64,000 bases of DNA from Paenisporosarcina indica (GTDB lineage Bacteria > Bacillota > Bacilli > Bacillales_A > Planococcaceae), in the NCBI RefSeq assembly GCF_001939075.1, contig NZ_MPTA01000001.1, positions 1,100,451-1,164,450 on the forward strand, read 5' to 3'. The position numbers and the translations under genes were made by a program. Each line of letters begins with the position of its first letter. Position 1 is the first letter of the stretch. Below are positions 48,416-60,902 of the stretch, piece after piece. Under the pieces are notes generated by a model that had not been told where the DNA came from, ran no database searches, and was given only the letters and a program-made list of their open reading frames with translations.

Positions 48416-50760
48416 TACTGCTCCTCCTCGCGAACGGGCTGCTTGGCAAGCCGTTCATCAAACCATTGTCTTAGTTCCATATATGGTGCATAGATCAACT
48501 TTTGTTCAAGTTGAATTTGTTTTTCGCGCAATTGATAGACTGTTGCCGTTGCAAGGTCCCGTTTTTCGGTCGTTTTTTGCATGTCAATTCGTCCATTGTT
48601 TATTTTAACAAAACCAAGCTCAAAAAACACCTCTGTCATAAAAAATAATGTACTTGGGCTCCAACCTTTGTGTTTTGCCAGCTCATTTACATGCTCCTGC
48701 AAGTCAAATGAAGGACGTTTTGCTAAAAATCCAAAATACCATTTAAAGTGATCACGACTAGGCATGCCTTCGAAATAGCTTGAGTCTGGTGCATAAAAAT
48801 GAGCATAAATACGCTTCGGTTGAATATGCGTCAAGATTGTCTCCAACATCCGTTCCTCTTGAGGAGTATCGAGTAAAACGATATACGGTTTTGGAGATGG
48901 CATTTCTTGATTTTCAGAAATGAGCGTAATCTCTATATTTAAAAGCGATTCAAAATGTTGGACAGTTTTCTTATTAAACGCCAGATACAATGTTTGTTCC
49001 GCTTGGATCATTTGACTCCAACGATTCACTTGGCGAATCCCACGAATATCGTATAGTTGCCATTCATCCGTTTGGACATCTTCAATCATGAATTGTGGTT
49101 TCTTACGCCCGTTCCATTCATTGACCTGAAGATCACCAATAAAGGACACAGCTACACCAGGAGTGATTTCATCAGCTAAATGACCTTTACTAAACCCTAC
49201 TGCATCCAGCGTATGAGGACCAGTGGCAAGTTCCATTTTTACATGGTTTTGATTGGCACCGATTTTTCTCATGGAAGATACATTGACTTTTTCAATACAG
49301 TACATCGGTTTTGGAAAATCCATACCAAAAGGTCCAAGTTGTTTTAACGAGTCAATCGTCGCTAAATCAATTTCATCCAAGCTAATAGAAATGTCGATTT
49401 GTTGGATCGGTTGTAGGTCGTCTTCTGACAAGGTTTCCTGAGCTTGCTGTTGTAAACGTTCCCTTAAAAGATCTACATACTCCAGCTGAAGCGTCATCCC
49501 CGCGGCCATTGGATGCCCCCCAAAGTGAGGCAGGATATCACGGTTTTTCGCAAGTTCATTAAATAAATGGAACCCTTCAATACTACGTGCAGAACCTTTA
49601 GCAATTCCTTTTTCCGAATCAATTCCTAGAACAATCGTTGGACGGTAATATTTTTCCACAAGACGAGAAGCCACAATCCCTACGACTCCTGGATTCCACC
49701 CCTCTTTCGCCACAATAATCACAAGCGGATCTTGACCAATTTCACCCGATTCCACCATAGCCATTGCCTCTTCAGTCATTTGACTAACAATCGCTTGACG
49801 TTCTTTGTTATGTGTATCTAGTACTTTAGCAAGTGAAGCCGCTGTGACTGAATCGGTTGTTAAAAACATCTCGACTCCTGGTGCTGCCTCAGCTAGACGT
49901 CCAAGTGCATTGATTCGCGGACCGAACAAGAAACCAATCGTTTCTTCGTCAATTAGATTTTGTTCAGTTCCAGCAATTTGGCACAGTGCTTTAATGGCTG
50001 GACGAGAGGTAGTTCGGAGTTGTTGAATTCCTTTTTGAACAAAATAACGATTCTCATCTTGTAAAGAAACCAAATCGGCTACTGTCCCGATCGCAACTAA
50101 TTCAAACAGTTGTTTAGGAACTTCACCAAGCAAGGCATGAGCAACTTTAAATGCCACACCAACTCCAGCAAGCTCACCGAATGGATAACTACCAAGCGGA
50201 TGCCTTGGATGGATAATAGCATCAGCAGGTGGAAGAATGTCGCCCGGTTCATGGTGATCCGTTACAATCACATCCATACCCAAATCTTTCGCGAATTGAA
50301 TTTCACTGATTCCCGAAATTCCGTTATCCACGGTAATAATTAAATTCACACCATCTTCGTACGCTTCTTTAAACAGACGCTCACTCGGTCCATACCCATC
50401 AATAAATCGATTTGGAATCGCGAATGTCACATGTGCATTTAGTTGTTGAAGAGCGGTCATCATCACAGTTGTACTTGTAACCCCATCGGCATCGTAGTCA
50501 CCGTACACTAAAATCAGCTCATCGTTGTCTATTGCCTTTTTAATACGTGTGACGGCTTTCTCCATATCGTACAAAAGATAAGGATCATGCATGGTGGTTT
50601 CATCCATATATAAAAATGCTTTCGTTAGTTCAGTATCTGTAAAGCCTCGAGAGGCCAGTAGTTTTGCGGACACAGCTGGGATTTTTAATGTTTGCTGTAA
50701 ATGTTGAACGACTTGTTCATCTGGTCGTCCCATTCTCCATCTTTTTTTAGATTCAATCAT
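48415..50760 (-). CDS. recJ: Single-stranded-DNA-specific exonuclease RecJ
   Basis: RecJ is a 5'-3' ssDNA exonuclease in recombination and repair. The 781-aa protein has the DHH-family motifs [26 protein letters not shown] and [12 protein letters not shown], the DHHA1 region with [10 protein letters not shown], an OB-fold and a C-terminal Bacillota-specific extension. I place the start at ATG 50760 ([10 protein letters not shown]), as in homologues; a GTG at 50769 sits too close to GAGGAT. Confidence 0.95.
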   Translation of the reverse strand: MIESKKRWRMGRPDEQVVQHLQQTLKIPAVSAKLLASRGFTDTELTKAFLYMDETTMHDPYLLYDMEKAVTRIKKAIDNDELILVYGDYDADGVTSTTVMMTALQQLNAHVTFAIPNRFIDGYGPSERLFKEAYEDGVNLIITVDNGISGISEIQFAKDLGMDVIVTDHHEPGDILPPADAIIHPRHPLGSYPFGELAGVGVAFKVAHALLGEVPKQLFELVAIGTVADLVSLQDENRYFVQKGIQQLRTTSRPAIKALCQIAGTEQNLIDEETIGFLFGPRINALGRLAEAAPGVEMFLTTDSVTAASLAKVLDTHNKERQAIVSQMTEEAMAMVESGEIGQDPLVIIVAKEGWNPGVVGIVASRLVEKYYRPTIVLGIDSEKGIAKGSARSIEGFHLFNELAKNRDILPHFGGHPMAAGMTLQLEYVDLLRERLQQQAQETLSEDDLQPIQQIDISISLDEIDLATIDSLKQLGPFGMDFPKPMYCIEKVNVSSMRKIGANQNHVKMELATGPHTLDAVGFSKGHLADEITPGVAVSFIGDLQVNEWNGRKKPQFMIEDVQTDEWQLYDIRGIRQVNRWSQMIQAEQTLYLAFNKKTVQHFESLLNIEITLISENQEMPSPKPYIVLLDTPQEERMLETILTHIQPKRIYAHFYAPDSSYFEGMPSRDHFKWYFGFLAKRPSFDLQEHVNELAKHKGWSPSTLFFMTEVFFELGFVKINNGRIDMQKTTEKRDLATATVYQLREKQIQLEQKLIYAPYMELRQWFDERLAKQPVREEEQ

Positions 50761-50854
50761 TTTAGTCACATCCTCATCACTTTATTATAACTCATTCCAC
50801 ATGTGATGTAAGGGAAGAAAGTGGTATGGGTGGAAATAGAGGTGGATATGATCA

Positions 50855-50929
50855 GTTGATCAAGTCAAGTCAAGAGTTGATCAAGTCATACAGATTGTTG
50901 ATCAAGTCACGTCGCAAGTTGATCAGGTC
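50855..50929 (+). repeat. 21-bp-period array of GTTGATCARGTC cores (array D)
   Basis: Four 12-nt cores, GTTGATCAAGTC three times then GTTGATCAGGTC, start at 50855, 50876, 50897 and 50918. The steps are exactly 21 bp, with 9-nt unconserved spacers. The array lies in the gap between recJ and lapA, downstream of the lapA terminator. The third spacer contains GTCGCAA, the reverse complement of the other core type. Confidence 0.88.
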
Positions 50930-50960
50930 TTCCAAAATCTCTTTCCCAAAAATTCCCCAT

Positions 50961-50986
50961 AAAAAATACACTCGCGATGAGTGCAT
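50961..50986 (-). terminator. Rho-independent terminator of lapA
   Basis: ATACACTC (50966-50973) and GAGTGCAT (50979-50986), followed by six Ts on the minus strand, 12 nt after the lapA stop. Confidence 0.85.
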
Positions 50987-50998
50987 TTTCTCCGGAAG

Positions 50999-51376
50999 TT
51001 AACTTGTTGATTTAATATCCCCAGATTTTTTAACATCTAATGTCTCTTTTAAATCATGTGAATCTTGGTGTCGCATGGGTGTGCTTTTATTTAGTGCGGA
51101 AATCTCATTTTGCTGCGTAGCGATGAGTGATTCCTTGATGGTATTGTCTTTTTCAAGATGTTTGACGCGACGTTGTAAGACAAACGAGCGGAAGATTGCC
51201 ACCGAACCACTGACTAGAGCACCCAGTAATGCGGAACCTAATATGACTAAAATGAGTGGCCATTGGGCTGTGCCAAACACGTAATTGACTGGAACAGGGT
51301 CCACATTTACGACGGCAAAAATTGCAACTATAACAGCAAAAATAAGTGCGAGCAATAAAGACCATTGAAATTTCAT
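50999..51376 (-). CDS. lapA: LapA-domain membrane protein (YrvD-like)
   Basis: This is a 125-aa inner-membrane protein with two transmembrane helices (about residues 5-27 and 42-66), then a basic and coiled-coil cytoplasmic tail (QRRVKHLEKDNTIKESLIATQQNEI). It matches the lipopolysaccharide assembly protein A domain (DUF1049), although this organism makes no LPS, so the name is only a family label. Position between secDF and recJ matches yrvD of B. subtilis. Confidence 0.85.
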   Translation of the reverse strand: MKFQWSLLLALIFAVIVAIFAVVNVDPVPVNYVFGTAQWPLILVILGSALLGALVSGSVAIFRSFVLQRRVKHLEKDNTIKESLIATQQNEISALNKSTPMRHQDSHDLKETLDVKKSGDIKSTS

Positions 51377-51426
51377 TTATATTCAGTCCCCCTTTATAGT
51401 TGATGCATTCGTTCCATTATACCCAC

Positions 51427-51465
51427 AAAAAAAGGAACAAAGTATAGTCACCTATACCCTGTTCC
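51427..51465 (-). terminator. Rho-independent terminator of secDF
   Basis: GGAACA and TGTTCC flank an inner GTATAG/CTATAC stem. A seven-T run follows on the minus strand. Confidence 0.88.
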
Positions 51466-51482
51466 AATTCTTTTATAAACCA

Positions 51483-53759
51483 TTATACGACTGGCTCGTC
51501 AGAACCCCATTTTTTCTTGTTCTCATCTGCTTCCACATCAATTGCCCCACGTTTATTTAGTTCACGTTTCTTAAGCACGTACCAAAGCTGTGCAGCAATG
51601 AAGATGGATGAATACGTACCCGCAATTAAACCGATTAACAAAGCGATTGAGAAGTTTTGAATTGCATCTGCACCGAATAACATCAATGCAACAACTACAA
51701 ACACAACAGTTAAGACGGTATTTACAGACCGGCCAAGCGTTTGACGAAGAGATTTATTAACAATAATCGCCAATTCTTTTGCATCTTCAATTTTCTTCGA
51801 ACGTCTCATATTTTCACGAATACGGTCAAACGTAACAATTGTATCATTGATCGAGTAACCCACGATTGTCAGAATCGCGGCAATAAACGTAATATCGACT
51901 TCCAATCGGAAAATACTGAACAACGCAACCATAAAGAATGCATCATGCAGGAGTGCTACAATCGCTGCTACACCCATTTTCCATTCGAAGCGGAAAGCTG
52001 TGTAAATGATAATGCCCAGTGATGCGTAGATTAGTGCATATATCGCATTTTTCACTAGCTCTTTTCCGACTGTAGGAGATACTGTGCTGATGTTTGGCTC
52101 TACACCGTAATCTTCTTTGATCGTAGATTTCAAACCATTTATTTCTTCTTGTGAGAAATCTTCTACGAAACGAATTACCCCAATTTCACTATTCTCTCCT
52201 GAAATGACAATATCTTCTGAAGGATGTTCAATTGACTCTAAATAAGTAATCACTTCTTCTTTTGTTAAGGAGTCTTCGGACAAGATTTCCACTCGTGTAC
52301 CACTTGAGAAATCAATTCCTAAATTCAAACGGAAAACACCGACCAAGATCATCCCAATGATGATAAATACGATTGAAGCTGTAAAGAATTTTTTTCTAGA
52401 GTGAACAAAATCATAACGATCGAACTTAGTTGGTAAATCTAAAGCACTAAATTCTTCATCAGCATGATGAATAGTTGACTTGTTAATACCAAATAGCCAA
52501 GTCTTACCATCAAATATTCCACTATTAACAAGTAGACCTAGAAGTAATCGAGATCCCCAGATAGCTGTGATAAAGCTTACTAAAATACTGATAATTAAAG
52601 TCGTCGCGAATCCTTTAACTGAGCTTGTCCCAAAATAGAACAACACAACTGATGCTAATAAGGAGGTTATATTGGCATCAAAAATTGCGGAGAACGAATC
52701 CTTCGCACCATTCTTGAATGCGACTTTAATTGATTTACCAATGCGTAGCTCTTCTTTTATTCTTTCATACGTGATGATATTCGCATCAACTGCCATACCT
52801 ACACCGAGTACTAGTGCCGCAATTCCTGGCAAGGTCATAACACCATTGATTAATTCAAATATCAGTAAGTTTAAGTATACAAAAACTGCCAATGTGATAA
52901 GCGCGACTACACCAGGTAGACGATAATAAAGGAGCATAAATAATCCTACAAGTGTAATACCTATAATACTGGCAAATACCGTCGATTGTAATGCTTTTTC
53001 ACCGAACTGAGCCCCAACTGATGTAGAATATGTTTCCACTAATTTCACAGGCAATGCACCCGCATTTAATATGCCTGATAAATTCTTCGTTTCATCTACA
53101 GTAAATGATCCAGAAATTTCAACACCGGTAGAGTTGATACGTTGAGAAACTTGTGGACTTGAAACAAATTTCGGTTCTTCTTTTACTGCTTCTGCAGCAT
53201 ATGAATCTACACCTTCTTCAAAATCCAACCAAATAACCAATAAGTTTGTCCCTAAAGGCATTTGGCTAATTTTTTGCGTGACGTCTGCAAATTTAGAAGC
53301 ATCTTTCAATTCAAGCGTTACGATCGGAGCTCCTTTATCATCAAAAGATGCCTTCGCTCCGCCTTCTTTTAAATCCGCACCATCTAACATCAAATTATCC
53401 TCAACATCACGGAACGTTAAGTTCGCTTGAGTCGATAATAATTCACGAGCTGATTCTTGATCTTCAACCCCCGCTAACTGCACACGGATACGATCTTTAC
53501 CTTCAACTTGAATAACTGGTTCACTGACTCCCAACACGTTAATACGGTTAGATAGAGCTTGTGCTGTATCAGCTAATACACCCTCAGTTATTTTCTGATT
53601 GTCTTTTAAAGGTTGGACTTCGTAAAGCACTTCGAAACCGCCTTGTAAATCCAATCCTAGTTTAATATCTTTGACAATCGATGATGTCGTAGTACTAATT
53701 GAAGCCGCAAATACTACGATGAGTAATAAAAATGCGATGATTCGGCCTCTTGTTTTCAT
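51483..53759 (-). CDS. secDF: Protein translocase subunits SecD and SecF (fusion)
   Basis: This is a 758-aa fused SecDF that uses the proton motive force to help complete Sec export. The SecD half begins with a transmembrane segment and KLGLDLQGGFEVLYEV, has the periplasmic P1 domain and five membrane helices (GMAVDANIITYERIKEEL). The SecF half starts near residue 455 (GIDFSSGTRVEIL) and ends with GYSINDTIVTFDRIREN. Fusion is normal in Bacillales. Confidence 0.96.
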   Translation of the reverse strand: MKTRGRIIAFLLLIVVFAASISTTTSSIVKDIKLGLDLQGGFEVLYEVQPLKDNQKITEGVLADTAQALSNRINVLGVSEPVIQVEGKDRIRVQLAGVEDQESARELLSTQANLTFRDVEDNLMLDGADLKEGGAKASFDDKGAPIVTLELKDASKFADVTQKISQMPLGTNLLVIWLDFEEGVDSYAAEAVKEEPKFVSSPQVSQRINSTGVEISGSFTVDETKNLSGILNAGALPVKLVETYSTSVGAQFGEKALQSTVFASIIGITLVGLFMLLYYRLPGVVALITLAVFVYLNLLIFELINGVMTLPGIAALVLGVGMAVDANIITYERIKEELRIGKSIKVAFKNGAKDSFSAIFDANITSLLASVVLFYFGTSSVKGFATTLIISILVSFITAIWGSRLLLGLLVNSGIFDGKTWLFGINKSTIHHADEEFSALDLPTKFDRYDFVHSRKKFFTASIVFIIIGMILVGVFRLNLGIDFSSGTRVEILSEDSLTKEEVITYLESIEHPSEDIVISGENSEIGVIRFVEDFSQEEINGLKSTIKEDYGVEPNISTVSPTVGKELVKNAIYALIYASLGIIIYTAFRFEWKMGVAAIVALLHDAFFMVALFSIFRLEVDITFIAAILTIVGYSINDTIVTFDRIRENMRRSKKIEDAKELAIIVNKSLRQTLGRSVNTVLTVVFVVVALMLFGADAIQNFSIALLIGLIAGTYSSIFIAAQLWYVLKKRELNKRGAIDVEADENKKKWGSDEPVV

Positions 53760-53832
53760 ATGTATTATTCCTCCTCAACTTGTCAAATGGTAATCAAAAA
53801 CTACCACTCTCGAAAAAAAGCGCAACATGGTT

Positions 53833-53861
53833 ATTATGAAACACGTTACGCTACGTGTCAA
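53833..53861 (-). promoter_or_regulatory. SigA promoter of secDF with a palindromic spacer
   Basis: On the minus strand, a perfect TTGACA (53856-53861), a 17-nt spacer and CATAAT (53833-53838). The spacer and -35 edge contain an inverted repeat, ACACGT (53841-53846) and ACGTGT (53853-53858), which could be an operator or a weak terminator of comN. Confidence 0.7.
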
Positions 53862-53867
53862 ATGTCC

Positions 53868-54218
53868 TTAAGATTCTGACGATTTCGAAAGTGATTCGCC
53901 TGGTCTTACGGCTTTAATGCTTGGCTTGAAAAGTGATTGAATGTCGCCCTGATTGAGTTCAGAGAACCAATTCGAAGTCCTTTGTTCTTCAATTTGAGTG
54001 TGAGTCATGTATTGTGCTGGCGATATTTCCAAAATATCATTGACCATCTCATAGACTTTCATTTCGGGAATGTCACGTTTTCGCCACTTTTTTTTGATAC
54101 AGTAGTTCCAAAGATCCATTTCTGTCACCGCGTTATATTGATACAAACGAAATTCGAAGATTTTACTCTCTAATGCTGGACGCACATGTTCAAATAAACT
54201 TCCATATTGGACACTCAT
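53868..54218 (-). CDS. comN: Post-transcriptional regulator ComN family
   Basis: This 116-aa protein matches the post-transcriptional regulator family; ComN (YrzD) of B. subtilis affects comE operon mRNA. It contains RPALESKIFEFRLYQYNAVTEMDLWNYC and WRKRDIPEMKVYEMVNDI. I chose ATG 54218, after GAAGGAAG; the frame extends to 54323 but would overlap the spoVB start. A functional link to the comEA-comEB-comEC genes at 8643-12258 is possible, by analogy with B. subtilis. Confidence 0.88.
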   Translation of the reverse strand: MSVQYGSLFEHVRPALESKIFEFRLYQYNAVTEMDLWNYCIKKKWRKRDIPEMKVYEMVNDILEISPAQYMTHTQIEEQRTSNWFSELNQGDIQSLFKPSIKAVRPGESLSKSSES

Positions 54219-54313
54219 TGAAACACTTCCTTCTTCGTCGGTTTTAAGAAACGATATTTTCGCATAGGAATATTGTATATGAAATTGCGTGACTTGAGAA
54301 GGAAGTGGCAAAA

Positions 54314-55818
54314 TTGTCGACATTTTTACGTGGAACCATGGTTTTAATGGGCGCTGTTTTTTTATCTAAACTGTTTGGGTTTGTTTTCCGCATTCAATTT
54401 GTGCGAATTGCCGGTGAAGAAGCAGTCGGAATTTACACTGCAGCCTACCCCGCTTTTATTTTTTCCTTGCCTTAATCCAATTGGGTTTACCGATTGGCGT
54501 TGCAAAAATAACGGCTGAACTATATGCAGGAAAAAAACTAGCCGAAATACAAGGGCTCATGCGAAAAGTATGGAAATTGACATGGCTGTCGATCATCGTC
54601 TTCGGTCCTTTGTATTACTTCACGATTCCATTTGTCGCCAACAACTTACTTGAAAATGGAGCCCTAGCGAAAACCCTATACATAGGATTGCTGACCATAC
54701 CGATTGCTGCATTTTCTGGGATCCTGAAAGGTTATTTTCAAGGTCTTGCAAAAGTAGAAGAAACCGCTTGGTCTCAACTCATCGAACAATTTTTACGAAT
54801 TGGGCTTGTGACGTGGTTATTGCCGTATGTTGTCAACCAGTCCAGTCCCGCTTCCACCGCTGCTGCTGCAATGGGTATGGCCCTGATCGCAGAACTGTTG
54901 GCATTTCTTTACTTATGGTTTAAGTATAAACGGGTGAAAAAAGGGGAAGGCAAACAGGTTTCATATCCTTCATCTCCTATTTTACAGGTTGCACTGCCAT
55001 CAGCCGGCAGTCGTTTATTTGGATCGTTTACGTGGTTTTTGGAACCGATCATTTTTATTAAAGCACTCGCAGTTGCTGGCGTTACGGCTGTTGCGGCAAC
55101 CAATTTATACGGAATGATCTCAGGGGTCTTCATTCCTTTACTACTGTTTCCTGCATTTGTTCCTTACGCGTTGTCAATCGTATTAGTTCCTGCAGTCAGT
55201 GACGCTAGGGCACGTTCAGATCGGGGCATGTTGCAAGAACGTATTTCTCTTGCCATGCGAGTGTCCGCCATCACAGGATGCTTTGCAGCCACGGTTTTTT
55301 ATTTACACGGAGAGCACATCGTTCGCGTTTTGTTCCATGTAAATACAGGTCAAGGGTATATGGCCCTCCTGGCACCTATCTTTTTCTTTTATTATATACA
55401 GAGTCCTTTACATGCCATTTTACAAGCCATGCATGAGGCTAAAGCTGCGATGATGAATTCGGTTTATGGTGGATTAGGAAAATTATTTATCATGTTTGTG
55501 TTAGCATCACAACCAGGTATCGAGGAAAAAGGGGCAATTATTGCGATTGGTTTTGGTGTGCTACTGACCTCCTTTTTGCATATGGCTACTTTGCGGCAAA
55601 AAAAAGAAGCCGGAATTGGCTTCAGCTTTTTTGCACTGCCGTATTTATTATTTATTATTGTAACAATCCTTCGTCCTCTTCTGTGGCCATTAGGTGAAAT
55701 GCCTTGGCTCGCAGATAGTCTTGTCACAACTTTAATCCTTTTGGCAGGTTTGGTTTTATTCCGTCAAATTCATATTTCAGACATCCGATTACTGCGCAAA
55801 CTTATAAAGAAGACCTAA
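54314..55818 (+). pseudogene. spoVB: SpoVB-type MATE/MurJ-superfamily flippase, frameshifted
   Basis: SpoVB is a sporulation membrane protein of the oligosaccharide/lipid flippase superfamily, implicated in cortex synthesis. The reading frame is in two parts. TTG 54314 (after AGAAGGAAG) encodes 53 residues (FLRGTMVLMGAVFLSKLFGFVFR, RIAGEEAVGIYTAAYPAF) ending at a stop at 54473-54475. From about 54460 a second frame continues to 55818 with the remaining helices. One extra T in the six-T run 54459-54464 would join them into 501 aa. Gene order secDF-comN-spoVB-yrbG supports the identity. It may be a true lesion, a slippage site or a sequencing error. Confidence 0.85.
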
Positions 55819-56458
55819 ACTTTTCTTTCATCTGCACATATAACTTCTCTCTCTCATAACTACAATAAAAAACGGTCTTTGGATCATGAATGTGTATATT
55901 CTTCAATTCATCGAGTAACCATTGTTTATCTTGTTGAATCAAATTGAGATGCCTTTCTTGAACATCGCCGTCTATAATCAGAGGTAATACTGGATGATCT
56001 CCGTCTATTTTAAATATTGATAAATTACCGGATGGCTCTAAAAATGCATATGAGACGTCTTGAATCGACCCTATTTGTTGCTCGCGAAGTTGTAGAAATA
56101 AGTCATCCAAATTGTAACGTTGTTTGCGCATAACGGATTCCATGATTTCTCCATTTCGAATGATAAGCGCAGGGTCGCCATCGATTAGATCCCTGATTTT
56201 TTTACTCTTCAATGACAAATACGATGTAATTAGCTGGATTGCCAGCAATAGAATCATAGGCATGGTGGATGCGAATAAATTCCTCTTAGGATCATCAATA
56301 GCGAATGAAGCAACTTCTGCAATCAACACAAAGATGACCAAATCCATAAGACTGAGTTCGCCAACTTCTCGTTTTCCCATCAATCTAAAAATAACTAATA
56401 TTAACAAATATAGAAATATTGTCCGATAAGCAACAATAAAAAAATCTGGCATCGACAT
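55802..56458 (-). CDS. yrbG: DUF421 domain-containing membrane protein YrbG
   Basis: This is a 218-aa protein with three N-terminal membrane helices (about residues 6-85, including FRLMGKREVGELSLMDLVIFVLIAE) and a cytoplasmic DUF421/YetF-like domain (GDPALIIRNGEIMESVMRKQRYNLDDL). Related proteins in B. subtilis affect spore germination or envelope properties, but the role here is unknown. ATG 56458 is preferred, with AAGGGG upstream. The longer frame to 56527 runs into the yajC terminator. It overlaps the spoVB 3' end by 17 nt. Confidence 0.88.
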   Translation of the reverse strand: MSMPDFFIVAYRTIFLYLLILVIFRLMGKREVGELSLMDLVIFVLIAEVASFAIDDPKRNLFASTMPMILLLAIQLITSYLSLKSKKIRDLIDGDPALIIRNGEIMESVMRKQRYNLDDLFLQLREQQIGSIQDVSYAFLEPSGNLSIFKIDGDHPVLPLIIDGDVQERHLNLIQQDKQWLLDELKNIHIHDPKTVFYCSYEREKLYVQMKEKFRSSL

Positions 56459-56512
56459 TCCTTGCATCCCCTTTTCTATCAGTATGAGAAATAGTGGGAT
56501 GCAATATACAAA

Positions 56513-56548
56513 AAAACCTTTTTCCAAAAAGGAAAAACAGGTTTTTTT
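56513..56548 (-). terminator. Rho-independent terminator of the ruvA-yajC operon
   Basis: On the minus strand, AACCTGTTTTTCC and GGAAAAAGGTT form a stem with a five-T loop, followed by a T-run, just after yajC. Confidence 0.85.
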
Positions 56549-56556
56549 ATTGTTGA

Positions 56557-56832
56557 TTATAAAACTGCTTTTGTCTCTAATACGCGAGCAATTGCAGCAC
56601 GTTCAAATTGAAGGCGTGTACCGCCTGAAATTGTAACGAATACTGTTGTGTCATCCACAGCATCTACTGTCGCGTGAAGGCCACCTACCGTGACGATACT
56701 ATCCCCACGTTTTAAGCTTGATTGCATTGAAGCAGTTGTTTTTTGACGTTTTTGTGCAGGTCGGATAATGAAAAACCACATTACGACGAACATCAAAATG
56801 ATTGGCGATAAGCCAATTAGTGTTTCACCCAT
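56557..56832 (-). CDS. yajC: Preprotein translocase subunit YajC
   Basis: YajC is a small accessory subunit associated with SecDF in E. coli. The 91-aa protein has one N-terminal transmembrane segment (about residues 5-23, IGLSPIILMFVVMWFFII) and the conserved RPAQKRQK and GDSIVTVGGLHATV. It is the last gene of the ruvA-ruvB-queA-tgt-yajC unit. Confidence 0.94.
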   Translation of the reverse strand: MGETLIGLSPIILMFVVMWFFIIRPAQKRQKTTASMQSSLKRGDSIVTVGGLHATVDAVDDTTVFVTISGGTRLQFERAAIARVLETKAVL

Positions 56833-56875
56833 TCTTTATTTCCCCCTTTCTCTCTATACAGACAGTATACTAGAT

Positions 56876-59070
<2,195 letters not shown>

Positions 59071-59090
59071 AGTTATACTTCCTTTAATTT

Positions 59091-60092
59091 TTATTCCTCA
59101 AAATAAGGGTAGTCAAAATGATCATATGCGAGTTTGGTGACAACCCGCCCTCTAGGTGTACGTTGCAAAAATCCAATTTGCAATAAATACGGTTCGTAAA
59201 CATCCTCAATCGTTGTTGATTCTTCACCAATGCTGGCAGCAATTGTATCGAGCCCGACCGGTCCACCACGGAAGCGTTCAATCATCCCAATCACTAATTT
59301 GTGATCGATATGATCAAGACCAAGTGCATCTACTTGCAACAATTCCAGGGCTTCTTGAGCTGTATCAATTGAAATCGTCCCATTACCACGGACTTGTGCA
59401 AAATCACGCACTCGTTTTAGTAAGCGGTTTGCTATTCGAGGCGTACCTCGAGATCTACTAGCAATTTCACCGGCGGATGGATAATCAATTTCCGCATCGA
59501 ATAAAGCTGCACTACGCGTAACAATTTCGGTAAGTGCTTGATTGTCATAGTAATCCAGACGAAGCAAGACACCAAAGCGGTCACGCAGCGGGGCTGATAA
59601 AGCACCTGCTCGTGTTGTCGCACCGATTAATGTAAATGGCGGTAAATCAAGTCTAACTGAACGTGCTGATGGTCCTTTACCAACGACAATATCAAGACAG
59701 AAATCTTCCATCGCTGGATATAACACTTCTTCAATGGAACGATTGAGACGGTGTATTTCGTCGATGAATAACACGTCTCCAGGTTCTAATGAACTGACAA
59801 TCGCAGCTAAATCACCGGGACGCTCAATGGCAGGTCCACTCGTCATGCGGATATTAACGTTCATTTCATTTGCAATTACTGCGGCTAACGTTGTTTTCCC
59901 AAGTCCAGGAGGTCCATACAATAGGACGTGATCCAAGCTTTCTTCACGCATTTTTGCCGCTTTCACAAAAATATCCAAGTTGTTTTTCACTTTATCTTGC
60001 CCAATATATTGAGACAAATACTGCGGACGCAATGATTGTTCAAAACGTTCATCAAACTCCGAAGCACCACTCGATATGACGCGTTCTTGCAT
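59091..60092 (-). CDS. ruvB: Holliday junction branch migration helicase RuvB
   Basis: RuvB is the hexameric AAA+ motor of branch migration. The 333-aa protein has [15 protein letters not shown], Walker [12 protein letters not shown] (about residue 60), Walker [11 protein letters not shown], sensor 1 GATTRAG and the C-terminal winged helix ([19 protein letters not shown]). It forms the complex with RuvA, encoded 18 nt upstream. Confidence 0.97.
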   Translation of the reverse strand: MQERVISSGASEFDERFEQSLRPQYLSQYIGQDKVKNNLDIFVKAAKMREESLDHVLLYGPPGLGKTTLAAVIANEMNVNIRMTSGPAIERPGDLAAIVSSLEPGDVLFIDEIHRLNRSIEEVLYPAMEDFCLDIVVGKGPSARSVRLDLPPFTLIGATTRAGALSAPLRDRFGVLLRLDYYDNQALTEIVTRSAALFDAEIDYPSAGEIASRSRGTPRIANRLLKRVRDFAQVRGNGTISIDTAQEALELLQVDALGLDHIDHKLVIGMIERFRGGPVGLDTIAASIGEESTTIEDVYEPYLLQIGFLQRTPRGRVVTKLAYDHFDYPYFEE

Positions 60093-60110
60093 GCAACCGA
60101 CCTCCTTTTC

Positions 60111-60731
60111 TTAGTTTTGTTTAAGTAATAATTGCAAGGCTTTTTTCATGTAGCCTTCTGTGTCCAACGCATCCGGTAAAGTCTCTAAATGAGGACGTAC
60201 TTTGACCAATTCACGTTCGGAGTAACCAAGTGCAGATAGTGCCAGGAACGCTTCTTCCAACTCAAGTTTGCCTGAAGTTTCCGGGAATAATTGAAGTTCA
60301 TCTTCCCCACTTGGCATGTCGAAATCGAGGGATAAATCACCTAATTTACCTTTTAAATCAAGGATCATTTGGCGAGCCGTTTTCTTACCGACACCAGGGA
60401 ATTTCACTAAAAATGTTTCATCTTCTCGTTCAATTGCTTGCACAACTTGCGAGGGTTGTCCACTTGCCAGAATCGCTAAGGCACCTTTTGGTCCAATGCC
60501 TGACACTTGGATCAATTTACGAAAAAGTTCACGTTGTTCCAGCGACACAAAGCCGAAAAGTAATTGTGCATCTTCTCGAACATTTAAATGGGTGAAAATT
60601 TGTTGGGTTTCTGATGATACACGAAAAGCGTACGGATTTGGAGTGAAAATTTGCCATCCAATGCCGTTTTGTTCAAGTGTCATATATTCAGGAGTTACAC
60701 GCGTAACCAAACCTTTTATGTAATCGTACAT
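60111..60731 (-). CDS. ruvA: Holliday junction branch migration protein RuvA
   Basis: RuvA binds four-way junctions and recruits RuvB. The 206-aa protein has the N-terminal OB-fold (MYDYIKGLVTRVTPEYMTLE), the two helix-hairpin-helix motifs (VSGIGPKGALAIL, FPGVGKKTARQMILDL) and the C-terminal RuvB-contact domain. It heads the ruvA-ruvB-queA-tgt-yajC unit. bofC, next to ruvA in B. subtilis, is not seen here. Confidence 0.96.
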   Translation of the reverse strand: MYDYIKGLVTRVTPEYMTLEQNGIGWQIFTPNPYAFRVSSETQQIFTHLNVREDAQLLFGFVSLEQRELFRKLIQVSGIGPKGALAILASGQPSQVVQAIEREDETFLVKFPGVGKKTARQMILDLKGKLGDLSLDFDMPSGEDELQLFPETSGKLELEEAFLALSALGYSERELVKVRPHLETLPDALDTEGYMKKALQLLLKQN

Positions 60732-60830
60732 TTAAAGTCTCTCCTCACATTCAACGTACCGATTATAGCATATAAAACGAATGTTCGCAGAAAGAAACAT
60801 AGAATCTGATTCACTAAATGTCATCACACA

Positions 60831-60862
60831 GAACAACCGTGATTCAAGGAACAATCACGGTT
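60831..60862 (-). terminator. Possible terminator of safA-ysxE
   Basis: AACCGTGATT (60835-60844) and AATCACGGTT (60853-60862) form a perfect 10-bp stem with an 8-nt loop about 40 nt after ysxE. The T-run is weak on both strands. Confidence 0.55.
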
Positions 60863-60902
60863 GGTTCATTCTATTATGAAAAACTTCTCCTATTTTCCCG
60901 AA

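Noticed and set aside
50855..50929. Possible CRISPR array
   Set aside because: Repeats are only 8-12 nt and spacers 9-13 nt, far below CRISPR sizes, and no cas genes are present.
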